NCBI GenBank assembly: GCA_016871315.1
Contig: VFZE01000014.1
Location: forward strand, 1-64,000
DNA from: Acidimicrobiia bacterium
GTDB taxonomy: Bacteria > Acidobacteriota > Terriglobia > Bryobacterales > Bryobacteraceae
DNA: 64,000 nt
Direction: 5' to 3'
Position 1 is the stretch's first letter. The number at the start of each line of letters is the position of its first letter. A model generated the notes under the pieces. That model searched no databases and was not told the origin of the DNA. It worked only from the letters and a program-made list of their open reading frames with translations. A program made the position numbers and the translations under genes. Below, one piece after another: positions 27,519 through 36,243 of this stretch.

Positions 27519-27976
27519 TACGCCCGCACCACCCACTCCGCCGCGCACACCGGCTTGCCGCCGCCTTCGGTCTCCACCGTCACTTTCCAGATCACCTGCA
27601 CGCCACCCTCGACATCCTCCACCGCCCCCACCGCGAATCGCGCGCGGATCTTCGCTCCCGCCGGGACGGCCGCCGGAAACCGCACCTTGTTCAGCCCGTA
27701 GTTGATCCGCATCTTGAACGCCCCCCGCAGCTCCACCGCCTCCCGGCTCAGGTGCGACAGCATCGATAGCGTCAGGAACCCGTGCCCGATCGTCGTCTGG
27801 TACGGCGACTCCATGTTTGCCCGCTCCCGGTCGATGTGAATCCACTGCCGGTCCTCGGTCAGCTCCGCGAAGCCGTCGATCTTCTCCTGCGGGATCTCGT
27901 ACCAGCCGCTGACGCCCACCTCTTCGCCGACAAGGCTGCGCAGCTCCCCCACCGTTTCAATCACTCGTCCAGGCAT
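27512..27976 (-). CDS. MaoC-like (R)-hydratase
   Basis: A 154-residue hot-dog-fold protein of the MaoC-like dehydratase group, which hydrate enoyl-CoA or similar thioesters. The catalytic Asp/His motif is visible in FAELTEDRQWIHIDRERA (about 38-55), followed by TTIGHGFLTLSM. The length is that of single-domain bacterial members. GTG two codons upstream (27982) is an alternative start. TATAAT lies on the coding strand only two bases before that GTG, leaving room for almost no 5' leader. It converges with the SGNH hydrolase gene, overlapping it by seven bases. Confidence 0.92.
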   Translation of the reverse strand: MPGRVIETVGELRSLVGEEVGVSGWYEIPQEKIDGFAELTEDRQWIHIDRERANMESPYQTTIGHGFLTLSMLSHLSREAVELRGAFKMRINYGLNKVRFPAAVPAGAKIRARFAVGAVEDVEGGVQVIWKVTVETEGGGKPVCAAEWVVRAYY

Positions 27977-28165
27977 GGCCACTCATTATAGGATAAGTGG
28001 GATGTCCCGCCGGAAATTCACTGGCGCCCGCTTACCCCGCAAGCCTGGGACGATTTCGAGACCCTCTTCGGCGCGCGCGGCGGTTGCGGCGGCTGCTGAT
28101 GCATGGCTTGGCGTCAGTTTATCGGGATCGAAAACCCGCAAAATCATGCGCCGGAAAGTGACCTC

Positions 28166-29245
28166 ATGAAACTCGTTCTTCGCACTCTGCTCCTTCTCGC
28201 CTTGGCCGCGCTGCTGCCGGCGCAGCAGAGTGCGGTCCCTGGAAAGGAATGGGAGCGCTGGCCGAACCCGGAAGCGGCCGGCTATTCCTCCAAACGCCTG
28301 GAAGCCGTCCGCGGTTGGCTGCAATCGCTGCCCACCACCGCAATGATGGTTGCCGTCGACGGCAAGTCCCTGTTCGAGTACGGCGATCTCTCGCACCTGA
28401 GTTACCTCGCATCGGTGCGCAAATCCATCCTCGCCATGCTCTACGGCAACTACGTCGAGCGTGGCGTCATCGACCTTGATAAAACGCTCAAGGAGATCGG
28501 CCTCAACGACATTCAGGGCCTCCAATCGCGCGAGCTGGAAGCCACCGTCGAACACCTCATCTCGGCACGCTCCGGCGTCTACCATCCGGCCTCCAATCCC
28601 GGCGATAACACCGACAGCGCTCCACCACGCAACTCCCAGCGCCCCGGCGCTTACTATCTCTACAACAACTGGGATTTCAACGCCGCCGGAGCCGCCTTCG
28701 AGAACCTCACCGGCATCGACATCCATGATGCGGTCGAAAAAGACCTGGCCCGTCCCATCGGGATGCAGGATTTCGACCGCTCCAAGCAGCAGAAATCCGG
28801 CGACCCCAAGCGCAGCCAGCACATGGCCTATCACATGTGGCTCTCCACGCGCGATATGGCTCGCATCGGCTTGCTCATGCAGCGCGAAGGCGACTGGGGG
28901 GGCAAGCAGGTGATCCCGCGCGCATGGGCACGCCGCATCATCAGTCTCGTCACTCCCTTCGCCGACATGAACCCGCCGTCTCTCCGTTCGACAGGCCAAC
29001 CCTCACGCTGGGGTTACGGCTACATGTGGTGGGTTTGGGACGCGCCGGCCAATGCCTCCGGCGCCTTCCGCGGCGCCTACACCGGCATGGGAGCCATCGG
29101 CCAATACATCACCGTGCTTCCGCAACTCAACATGGTTATCGCTCACAAAACCGACCCTGCCGGCCGCCGTGCCGTGAATTCACTCGACTACATGGCGACG
29201 CTGCACATGCTGATCGCCTCCAGGTGCCAGGGTCCATGTCAGTAG
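28166..29245 (+). CDS. Secreted serine hydrolase, beta-lactamase/class C fold
   Basis: A 359-residue exported protein of the serine beta-lactamase / penicillin-binding protein superfamily. A signal peptide covers about 1-20. The SxxK motif is SVRK with nucleophile Ser83 and Lys86. The YxN motif is within YLYNNWDF (about 165), and HKT near the C-terminus replaces KTG. Such proteins are esterases or peptidases more often than lactamases. ATG 28166 is chosen over an upstream in-frame ATG because it starts the signal peptide. The last codons overlap the start of the DUF1592 gene by ten bases. Confidence 0.88.
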   Translation: MKLVLRTLLLLALAALLPAQQSAVPGKEWERWPNPEAAGYSSKRLEAVRGWLQSLPTTAMMVAVDGKSLFEYGDLSHLSYLASVRKSILAMLYGNYVERGVIDLDKTLKEIGLNDIQGLQSRELEATVEHLISARSGVYHPASNPGDNTDSAPPRNSQRPGAYYLYNNWDFNAAGAAFENLTGIDIHDAVEKDLARPIGMQDFDRSKQQKSGDPKRSQHMAYHMWLSTRDMARIGLLMQREGDWGGKQVIPRAWARRIISLVTPFADMNPPSLRSTGQPSRWGYGYMWWVWDAPANASGAFRGAYTGMGAIGQYITVLPQLNMVIAHKTDPAGRRAVNSLDYMATLHMLIASRCQGPCQ

Positions 29246-31107
29246 TGCGCAGCGCCATCCTCCTAGCCGTTGCCTGGCTTGCCGCCGCCCAGCAGTATTC
29301 ATTCCCGCAGGCGCAGGCCGTGCTCACGAAGTACTGCCTTGCCTGCCATCAAGGCAAGACGCCATCCGGCAATTTCGACATCGCGCGCGTCCGTTCCCCA
29401 CAAAGCATCCAGCAGAACCCACGCGCCTGGACGCGCATGCTCGCCCGCATCAACAACGGAGAGATGCCGCCGTCCAACGCGCCTGCCATCCCCCTGGAAA
29501 TGCGCGATCAGTTCCTTTCCTGGGCCGATCACAGGCTTCGCACCGCCGCTTGCGCCGATGGCATCACGCCCGGCCCCGCTCCCATGCGCCGTCTTAATCG
29601 CGCCGAATATGCCGCCACAGTCCGCGACCTGCTCAACATCCATTTCAACGCCGGACACGATCTTCCCGCCGACGGCGCCGGCGGTGAAGGCTTCGACAAT
29701 GCCGCCGAGACGCTGTTCCTTTCCCCCATTCACGCCGAGAAGTATCTCGAAGCCGCGCGCACGGCGCTGGAATATGCCTTTGCCGATCCGCGCTCGCGCT
29801 CCCGCTTCATGATCGCCGCGCCGTCATCCGAAATCACTCCAGATCAAGCGGCCCGCAAGATTCTCGAGACCTTCCTCCCCCGCGCCTTCCGCCGCCCGGT
29901 CGATCCCGCCGAAACCGCCTCCTACCTCGCGCTGTTTGACAGCGCCGCCCGCCGTGGCGAGGATTTCGACCGCTCTGTCCAATACGCCTTGCAGGCCGTT
30001 CTCATCTCTCCACACTTCCTGTTCCGCATCGGCGATCAGACTCCCACCACCGAACCCAAGCTTATCGGCGATTACGAGATCGCTCAGCGGCTCTCCTATT
30101 TCCTCTGGGGCTCCATGCCCGATCAGCCGCTGTTCGAGCTGGCCGCCAAGGGCGAGCTGCAGAATCCCGCCGCGCTCACCGCGCAGATCGAGCGCATGCT
30201 CAAGGACGCCCGCACGCTCGAGTTCGCCGAGAACTTCACCGAACAATGGCTGGGCACGCGCGAGCTCGGCCGCGATATCAAGCCCGACGCCAAGCTCTTC
30301 CCCGAATACTGGGACGCGGAAACGCAGGCCGCCATTCGCTATGAGCCCATCATTTTCTTTCAGGAGATCCTCGCCGGCAACCTCTCCCTGCTGAACCTGA
30401 TCGATTCCAAGTTCACCGTCCTTAACAACAAGCTGCAACGCCACTACGGCATCCAATTGAAGGAGCGTCTCCGCCAGCAGCCCGTTAGAGTTGATCTGCC
30501 CGAGGGCACGCGCCGCGGGGGACTCCTCTCCATGGCCGCCGTGCTCGCCGTCTCCTCTTACCCCACCCGCACCAGCCCTGTCTTGCGCGGCAAGTGGGTG
30601 CTGGAATCGCTGCTCGGCACTCCGCCGCCTCCGCCTCCGCCCAACGTCCCCGAGCTTCCCGAAGCGCACGGCGAGACCGCCTCGCTCACCCTCCGCGAAC
30701 GCCTCACACTGCATCGCCGCAACCCCGGCTGCGCCACATGCCACAATCGCATCGATCCCATGGGCTTTGCTCTCGAGAACTACGATGTGCTCGGCCGCTG
30801 GCGCACCGAAGATGCCGGTAAGCCCATCGACGCTAAGGGCCAGCTGCCTGACGGGGAAACTTTCGACGGCCCTGACGAGCTCAAAGCACTGCTGCTCGAA
30901 CGCAAGCAGCTGCTCATGCGCAACCTCACCGCCAAGCTGCTTGCCTACGCGCTCGGCCGCGGACTGACGCTGGAAGACTACTGCTCGGTCGACCAGATCA
31001 CCGCCAAGCTCGAGGCCGAAAACTACTCCTCCCATACCCTCATCCGGGAGATCGTGTTAAGCATCCCGTTCAGGTATTATGAGAGGAAGCGAGAGGGCCA
31101 ACCATGA
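29236..31107 (+). CDS. Planctomycete-type cytochrome protein with DUF1587/1592/1588/1585 domains
   Basis: A 623-residue exported protein. A signal peptide (1-18) is followed by a haem motif CLACH (34-38) in an N-terminal cytochrome c-like (PSCyt/DUF1587) part. DUF1592 and DUF1588 regions follow (YEIAQRLSYFLWGSMPD near 278, YPTRTSPVLRGKWVLESLLGTPPPPPPPNVPEL near 438). A second CATCH haem motif lies at 499-503 in the HNRIDPMGFALENYD segment, and the protein ends with a DUF1585 helix bundle. These proteins occur with DUF1552 proteins; their role is not established, though redox handling of polymers is often suggested. The next gene's ATG overlaps the stop (ATGA). Confidence 0.9.
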   Translation: MSVVRSAILLAVAWLAAAQQYSFPQAQAVLTKYCLACHQGKTPSGNFDIARVRSPQSIQQNPRAWTRMLARINNGEMPPSNAPAIPLEMRDQFLSWADHRLRTAACADGITPGPAPMRRLNRAEYAATVRDLLNIHFNAGHDLPADGAGGEGFDNAAETLFLSPIHAEKYLEAARTALEYAFADPRSRSRFMIAAPSSEITPDQAARKILETFLPRAFRRPVDPAETASYLALFDSAARRGEDFDRSVQYALQAVLISPHFLFRIGDQTPTTEPKLIGDYEIAQRLSYFLWGSMPDQPLFELAAKGELQNPAALTAQIERMLKDARTLEFAENFTEQWLGTRELGRDIKPDAKLFPEYWDAETQAAIRYEPIIFFQEILAGNLSLLNLIDSKFTVLNNKLQRHYGIQLKERLRQQPVRVDLPEGTRRGGLLSMAAVLAVSSYPTRTSPVLRGKWVLESLLGTPPPPPPPNVPELPEAHGETASLTLRERLTLHRRNPGCATCHNRIDPMGFALENYDVLGRWRTEDAGKPIDAKGQLPDGETFDGPDELKALLLERKQLLMRNLTAKLLAYALGRGLTLEDYCSVDQITAKLEAENYSSHTLIREIVLSIPFRYYERKREGQP

Positions 31108-32435
31108 GCCGATTCCCTATTTCCCGGCGAACACTTCTGCGAGGCGCAGGCGCCGCACTCGGCCTGCCGTGGCTGGAGGCGATGACCCCCAAGGCCCACG
31201 CAGCCGCCGGTAAGGGGCCAGTCCGCATGGCCTTCCTCTACATGCCGAACGGTGTTCACGAGAACATGTGGACCCCGGAAGGCACGGGCCGCAACTTCAC
31301 GCTCTCGCCCACGCTCGAACCTCTCAACGATTTCAAGGACGATATCGTCGTCCTCACCAACCTGTGGAACAAGGGTAGCCGGGGCGGGGAAGGCCACTAC
31401 GTCAAGATCTCCGGCTTCCTCACCTGCACCACCGTCACCAAAACGCTCGGCGTCGACATCAACTGCAACGGCATTTCGATGGACCAGGTGGCCGCGCAGC
31501 GCGTCGGCAAACGCACGCCGCTGCCTTCGCTCGAACTCGGCATCGCGCCCGTCTCCACCGGCGTCGACAAGAACGTCGGCTACACGCGCGTCTATGGCGC
31601 GCACGTCGCCTGGAGCGGCCCCACCTCCCCGCTCGCCCGCGAGATCAATCCGCGCCTGGTTTTTGAGCGCCTGTTCCGCGCCAACGATCCCAACGCCTCC
31701 ACCGTCAGCCACGACAAGCCGCTGCTTGACCGCGTTCTGGAAGACGCCCGCCAGCTCCGCGGCCGCTTGGGCATAAACGACCGCATTCGCCTCGACGAAT
31801 ACCTCTCCGTCGTCCGTTCGCTCGAAGACCGCATCGATCGCGCCTCCAGCCCCGAGCCGTCCGACTGGAAGCCCCGCGCCGCGCTGGATCCCGCCGCCAA
31901 GCCCGAAGGAATCCCCAAGGAGCACGCCGATCACGTCAAGCTCATGTTCGACATGATCGCTCTTGCCTTCCAGACCGACTCGACGCGCATCGCCACCTTC
32001 ATGTTCGGCAACGAGGTCAGCAACCAGAACTTCTCGTTCCTGCCTGGCGTCAGCGGCGGCCACCACAATACTTCGCACCACGAAAACGACGCCGACAAGC
32101 TGCGCCAGTACCAGCTCATCAACCGCTGGCATATTCAGCAGTACGCCTACCTCCTCGGCCTCCTCCGCTCCATGCGCGAAGGCGACTCCCATGTGCTCGA
32201 CAATTCGATGATCCTGTTCGGCTCCGGCCTCCGCGACGGCAACAAGCACGACCCGCACAACCTGCCCATCGTTGTCGCGGGCCGCGCCGGCGGGCGCCTC
32301 GACTCCGGCCAGCACCTCACCTACGGCCCCGATTCGCCGCTCTCGAACCTCTACGTTTCCATGCTGGAGGCTTTCGGTACCCCTGTCGACCGTTTCGCCG
32401 ACAGCACCGGCCCGCTCCCGGGCGTCCTCGCTTAG
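31104..32435 (+). CDS. Tat-exported DUF1552 protein
   Basis: A 443-residue protein with a twin-arginine signal (ISRRTLLRGAGAALGLPWLE, about 6-25) and the DUF1552 domain over almost the whole length: FLYMPNGVHENMWTPEGTG, QNFSFLPGVSGGHHNTSHHEND and NSMILFGSGLRDGNKHDPHNLPIVVAG. The last resembles the metal-binding half of the alkaline phosphatase superfamily, so a metal-dependent periplasmic enzyme is plausible. Its translation is coupled to the DUF1592 gene (ATGA), and the pair recurs on the minus strand at 36-40 kb. Three hairpins follow the stop codon. Confidence 0.9.
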   Translation: MSRFPISRRTLLRGAGAALGLPWLEAMTPKAHAAAGKGPVRMAFLYMPNGVHENMWTPEGTGRNFTLSPTLEPLNDFKDDIVVLTNLWNKGSRGGEGHYVKISGFLTCTTVTKTLGVDINCNGISMDQVAAQRVGKRTPLPSLELGIAPVSTGVDKNVGYTRVYGAHVAWSGPTSPLAREINPRLVFERLFRANDPNASTVSHDKPLLDRVLEDARQLRGRLGINDRIRLDEYLSVVRSLEDRIDRASSPEPSDWKPRAALDPAAKPEGIPKEHADHVKLMFDMIALAFQTDSTRIATFMFGNEVSNQNFSFLPGVSGGHHNTSHHENDADKLRQYQLINRWHIQQYAYLLGLLRSMREGDSHVLDNSMILFGSGLRDGNKHDPHNLPIVVAGRAGGRLDSGQHLTYGPDSPLSNLYVSMLEAFGTPVDRFADSTGPLPGVLA

Positions 32436-32436
32436 C

Positions 32437-32482
32437 GCCCCGTGTGGGGCAAACTTCAGTTTGCGCGAGGCTTCAGCCTCGC
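32437..32482. terminator. Three tandem hairpins after the DUF1552 gene
   Basis: Three adjacent perfect inverted repeats follow the stop: GCCCC-GTGT-GGGGC (32437-32450), GCAAACT-TC-AGTTTGC (32449-32464) and GCGAGGC-TTCA-GCCTCGC (32465-32482). The last two carry CTTCAG loops. There is no U-tract, so this may act as a mRNA 3' end stabiliser or REP-like unit rather than a simple intrinsic terminator. The 113 bases after it, up to the next ATG, show no gene. Confidence 0.55.
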
Positions 32483-32595
32483 CGATGTTCACTGTCCGAA
32501 TCCGAACACCTCCATCCCGCCAGCGGACAACTACCGCCCCACCCCCTCCCGTTTTCAGTCACTTACCATGGCCCCGGAATTGCTCTCTCCACCGC

Positions 32596-35058
32596 ATGCG
32601 CTCCTTTCTTCAAGACGTCCGCCATGGCGCGCGCATGATCGCCCGCCGCCCCGGGCTGCTCGCCGCCGCCGTGCTCTCCCTAGGTCTCGGCATCGGAACC
32701 AACACCGCCATCTTCAGCCTCGTCAACGCTATCCTCCTCCGGCCCATGCCCGTCGCCGACCCGCATCAAATCGTTTCTATCTACACCAGCGATTACAGCG
32801 GCCCTCTCTACCGCGCATCCTCCTACGCCGACTTCCTCGACTTCCGCTCCAGAACCACCGATGTCATGGCCGGTGTCGCCGCCTTCACTCTTCAGCCGAA
32901 GCGGCTGGAAACCGGCGATCACACCGAGCGCACCCTCTCTGCCGTCGTCAGCGGCAACTACTTCTCCATGCTCGGCTTCAAACCGCTTCTCGGAAGGCTC
33001 TTTCTTCCCGAAGAAGACTCCAAGCCCGGCGTTTCGCCCGTCGCCATCGTCAGTGAAAGCTTCTTCCGCCGCCACTTTCCCGGTGAGTCATTCACCGAGG
33101 GCAAGACCATTCGCCTCGGCAAAAGCCTCTCCCCTATCGCCGGGGTGGTCCCCGATGAAGCCGCCCGCATCATGCGGGTCATCCGCGTCGACGTTTTTCT
33201 CCCGGCGATGTCGGAACTCTCCGCCGAGGACGCCGCCAGCCGCGGCAATCGAGGCTATTTCGTCCTGGGCCGGCTTCGCCCGGAGGCAACCGTCGAGCAG
33301 GCTCGCGCCCGCTATTCCGTACTCGGCTCTCAGCTCTACAGTCAATTCCCCGATGAGTGGTCCAACCTCCGCCAGCAGCCCCGGACAATCTCTCTAGTCC
33401 CGGAAAAAGATTCCCGCGTGCCGCCCGACATGCGCCTGACCGTGACCGCCTTCCTCGGCGTCCTGCTCGCCGTCGTCGCATTGGTGCTGCTCATCGCCTG
33501 CGCCAACCTCGCCAATCTCCTGCTCGCGCGCGCCATGGAACGCCGCCGGGAGATCGCCGTCCGCCTGGCGCTCGGCGCCGGACGCGCGCATCTGCTGCGC
33601 CAGCTTCTAGCCGAGAACCTGGTCTTGTCGCTGCTCGGCGGCTTGGCCGGCCTGCTCTTCGCGCTCTGGACAGTCGACCTGCTGATGAGCTTCCAGCCGC
33701 CACTGGAAATCTCCGTCGCTCTCGATGCCGCCTTCGACTGGCGCGTGCTCCTTTTTACCGGCTGTATCGCCCTGCTCACCTCCGTAGCCTTTGGGCTTGG
33801 GCCCGCGCTCCAGGCGCGCCGCGTGGATATGGTCGGCGGCCTCAAGGACACAGGCAGTCTCGATTCCAAGCGTCCGGGCCGCTTCTCTCTCCGTGGATCT
33901 CTTGTGGTTGTGCAAGCCGCGGCTTCCATGCTTTTGCTCACCGGCGCGGGCCTGTTCGTGCGCAGCCTTATCCATGCCGGTGCGATCGACCTCGGATTTC
34001 AGCCCGACCGACTCATACTCCTTTCCACCGATCTCGACACGCAAGGCTACTCCAGGCCGCGGCAGCTGGAGTTCCTTTCGGGAGCCGTGCAAGCCCTCGC
34101 CGCTGTTCCCGGAGTCGATTCCGTAGATGTCTCCCTCAGTCTCCCGCTCGGAGTGGGCGGCGGTTCACGCCGCAGCTTCACCATGGAAGATTACAAGCCC
34201 GCGCCCAATGAAGACAGCGAACACTACTACAACATCGTCGGGCCCGACTACTTCAAGGCCATGTCCATCCCCGTCCTGCGCGGACGCGGCTTCACCGGGC
34301 AAGACCGCGAAGGCGCCCCACGCGTAGCAGTTGTCAATGAAGCCTTCGCCGCACGCTTCTGGCCTTCGCAAAACCCCCTCGGCAAAGGCATCGGCGTTGG
34401 GCGTGATTTCCTGAATCCCATGACCATTGTCGGCGTCACGCGGGACTCCAAGTACAACAGCCTGTCGGAATCGCCCACGCCGTTCGTCTACCTCCCTCTG
34501 CTTCAAAACGCAGGCGGCATCGGCGTCTTCCACGTGCGTGCCGCCTCCGCCATCTCGCCCGCTCTGATCGAATCGCTCCGGCGCCGGCTCTCGGAAGTAG
34601 ATAAGACCGTGCCCGTCTTCGACGTCAAAACGATGAATGAGCACTTGGCTGCCTCGCGTCTTCCCGCGCGCCTCGCGGCTTCACTACTTGGCGGCTTTAG
34701 CCTGCTTGCGCTGCTGCTGGCCGCCATCGGCCTCTACGGCGTTATGGCATTTTCCGTGAGCCGCCGCACGCGCGAAATCGGTATCCGTATCGCGCTTGGC
34801 GCGGGAAGGAGGGAAACGCTCGGCCTCGTGCTCTCGCAAGGCATGCGCCTCACCATGATCGGACTTGCCATCGGTATCGCCGCCGCCATTCCGCTGGCGC
34901 GCCTCGTCTCCGGCTTCCTGCACGGCATCCGTGGGCTCGATCCCGCCAGCTTCCTGGGAGCCGCCGCCGTGCTCGCCTCCGTCTGTCTCGTGGCTTGCTA
35001 CATCCCCGCTCGACGCGCCGCCCGCGTCGATCCTCTGCGAGCGCTGCGCTACGAATAA
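32596..35058 (+). CDS. ADOP-family ABC transporter permease (MacB/FtsX duplicated)
   Basis: An 820-residue permease of the acidobacterial ADOP type. It starts with the family signature QDVRHGARMIARRPGLLAAA and a first helix, then a periplasmic MacB_PCD domain (about 50-260). The first FtsX core (LLIACANLANLLLARAMERRREIAVRLALGAGRAHLL, about 297-335) is followed by a second periplasmic domain and a second FtsX core (AAIGLYGVMAFSVSRRTREIGIRIALGAG, about 710-740). It ends in a last helix and the usual PLRALRYE. No ATPase gene is adjacent. ATG 32596 is at the conserved N-terminus; the frame is open far upstream inside DUF1552 but without support. Confidence 0.93.
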   Translation: MRSFLQDVRHGARMIARRPGLLAAAVLSLGLGIGTNTAIFSLVNAILLRPMPVADPHQIVSIYTSDYSGPLYRASSYADFLDFRSRTTDVMAGVAAFTLQPKRLETGDHTERTLSAVVSGNYFSMLGFKPLLGRLFLPEEDSKPGVSPVAIVSESFFRRHFPGESFTEGKTIRLGKSLSPIAGVVPDEAARIMRVIRVDVFLPAMSELSAEDAASRGNRGYFVLGRLRPEATVEQARARYSVLGSQLYSQFPDEWSNLRQQPRTISLVPEKDSRVPPDMRLTVTAFLGVLLAVVALVLLIACANLANLLLARAMERRREIAVRLALGAGRAHLLRQLLAENLVLSLLGGLAGLLFALWTVDLLMSFQPPLEISVALDAAFDWRVLLFTGCIALLTSVAFGLGPALQARRVDMVGGLKDTGSLDSKRPGRFSLRGSLVVVQAAASMLLLTGAGLFVRSLIHAGAIDLGFQPDRLILLSTDLDTQGYSRPRQLEFLSGAVQALAAVPGVDSVDVSLSLPLGVGGGSRRSFTMEDYKPAPNEDSEHYYNIVGPDYFKAMSIPVLRGRGFTGQDREGAPRVAVVNEAFAARFWPSQNPLGKGIGVGRDFLNPMTIVGVTRDSKYNSLSESPTPFVYLPLLQNAGGIGVFHVRAASAISPALIESLRRRLSEVDKTVPVFDVKTMNEHLAASRLPARLAASLLGGFSLLALLLAAIGLYGVMAFSVSRRTREIGIRIALGAGRRETLGLVLSQGMRLTMIGLAIGIAAAIPLARLVSGFLHGIRGLDPASFLGAAAVLASVCLVACYIPARRAARVDPLRALRYE

Positions 35059-36243
35059 CTACCCGCGGAAGATCTCGCGCATCCGCTTCGCCGCCAGCTT
35101 CTCATCGCCCGGCTCGTTCATGAACACCGTGAATTCCAGCCACTGCTTGCCGCGAATCACGCAGATCCTCGGTTCCCCGGCGCGAAGCTGCTTCTCCACA
35201 TCCGCCACTGTCAGTCCGCGCCCTGTCTCATCCCAGCTCACCTTCACACGATGCACACGGCGCGTGAGGTCAAACGGCGTCCGTTCCGCTTTCACGCCCT
35301 TCAACTTGTTGAACTCCGCGATCAGAAAATCGGCCTGCCGCGCGCTTTCACGGTCCAGCGCCTCGAAATCCAGCTTCGCGTACTGCTCGCACGCCAGCCA
35401 CACGCCCACCATCTCCTCACGGCCCACCTTCATCGGACGCCCGAGTGAGTCCGAATGCGGATTGGAGTTCAGCCACGACGCCCGGATTAGATCCTTCCGC
35501 CCCGCCAGAATCCCGGAACACTGCGGCCCCCGCATATGCTTGCCGCCGCTGATTGCGATCAGCTCCACACCCTGCGCCCCCAGTTTCGGAATGTTGCCCC
35601 ACGGCGGCAGCATGTTCGCCGCATCCACCATCAGCGGCACACCCGCCTTCTTCGTCACCTCCAGGCACTCGGCCAGCGGAATCGGCGTCTCCCATTCCCA
35701 GTCGTGGCTGGAGCCGCCCAGGAAATACATCATCGCCACCGGCCCGCGAACCGCAGCCTCCAGTTCCGCGCGCGTCTCCACCTCGACAATCTTGACGCCC
35801 GTGTTCCGCACCGCATGGTCATATCCGTTGCGATGCCGCTTCTGGATCACAACCTGCGTCTTCATCCCCAACAGATCCGGCAGCCGCCGCACCTTCGCCG
35901 TATCCTCGCCCGTAAGGCACGCGCAGGTTCCCAGGCAAATCGCGCCCGCCGCACCGGTGGTCACCATAGCTGACTCGGTCCCGCACAGCCGCGACAGCCG
36001 CTCCCCGATCTTCTCCTGCAACTCCTCGAGCGAAACGTACTCGCGCGAAGCCTCCTCCATCGCCTCGTGCAACCCCTCGCGGATCTTCGACGCGCCGATC
36101 GTCGTGTGCGTCCCCTGGAAGTTGATCAGCGGCCGGATACCCAGCTCTTGGTAAATGCTCCCGCGCTTGCGCGCGGCCACCCCCACTTTCCCGAACGGCA
36201 GCATTGCCGCCGCCGCAAGCATGATCCTGCGGCTCGTCTTCAC
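35059..36243 (-). CDS. Tat-exported SelA-like PLP-dependent enzyme
   Basis: A 394-residue fold-type I pyridoxal-phosphate protein related to selenocysteine synthase SelA and D-glucosaminate-6-phosphate ammonia-lyase. The PLP lysine lies in ISGGKHMRGPQ (about 237-247), the Asp that contacts the ring in VPLMVDAANM, and INFQGTHTTIGAS is the SelA-type N-terminal strand. A twin-arginine motif TSRRIML starts the protein, giving predicted export, which is rare for PLP enzymes. GTG 36243 is chosen because it overlaps the DUF1552 stop as GTGA and begins this signal. True SelA is cytoplasmic, so I do not call it selA. Function is probably racemisation, lyase or transamination of an unknown extracytoplasmic substrate. 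Confidence 0.82.
   Translation of the reverse strand: MKTSRRIMLAAAAMLPFGKVGVAARKRGSIYQELGIRPLINFQGTHTTIGASKIREGLHEAMEEASREYVSLEELQEKIGERLSRLCGTESAMVTTGAAGAICLGTCACLTGEDTAKVRRLPDLLGMKTQVVIQKRHRNGYDHAVRNTGVKIVEVETRAELEAAVRGPVAMMYFLGGSSHDWEWETPIPLAECLEVTKKAGVPLMVDAANMLPPWGNIPKLGAQGVELIAISGGKHMRGPQCSGILAGRKDLIRASWLNSNPHSDSLGRPMKVGREEMVGVWLACEQYAKLDFEALDRESARQADFLIAEFNKLKGVKAERTPFDLTRRVHRVKVSWDETGRGLTVADVEKQLRAGEPRICVIRGKQWLEFTVFMNEPGDEKLAAKRMREIFRG

Noticed and set aside
31077-32492. 471-codon minus-strand frame opposite DUF1552
   Set aside because: Antisense of a coupled Tat protein gene; composition typical of shadow frames.
35059-36243. Calling the SelA-like gene selA, as part of the selenocysteine system for bcp
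   Set aside because: It has a Tat signal, sits with DUF1552/1592, and many SelA-like paralogues are not Sec synthases. The link to bcp would be coincidence of name.
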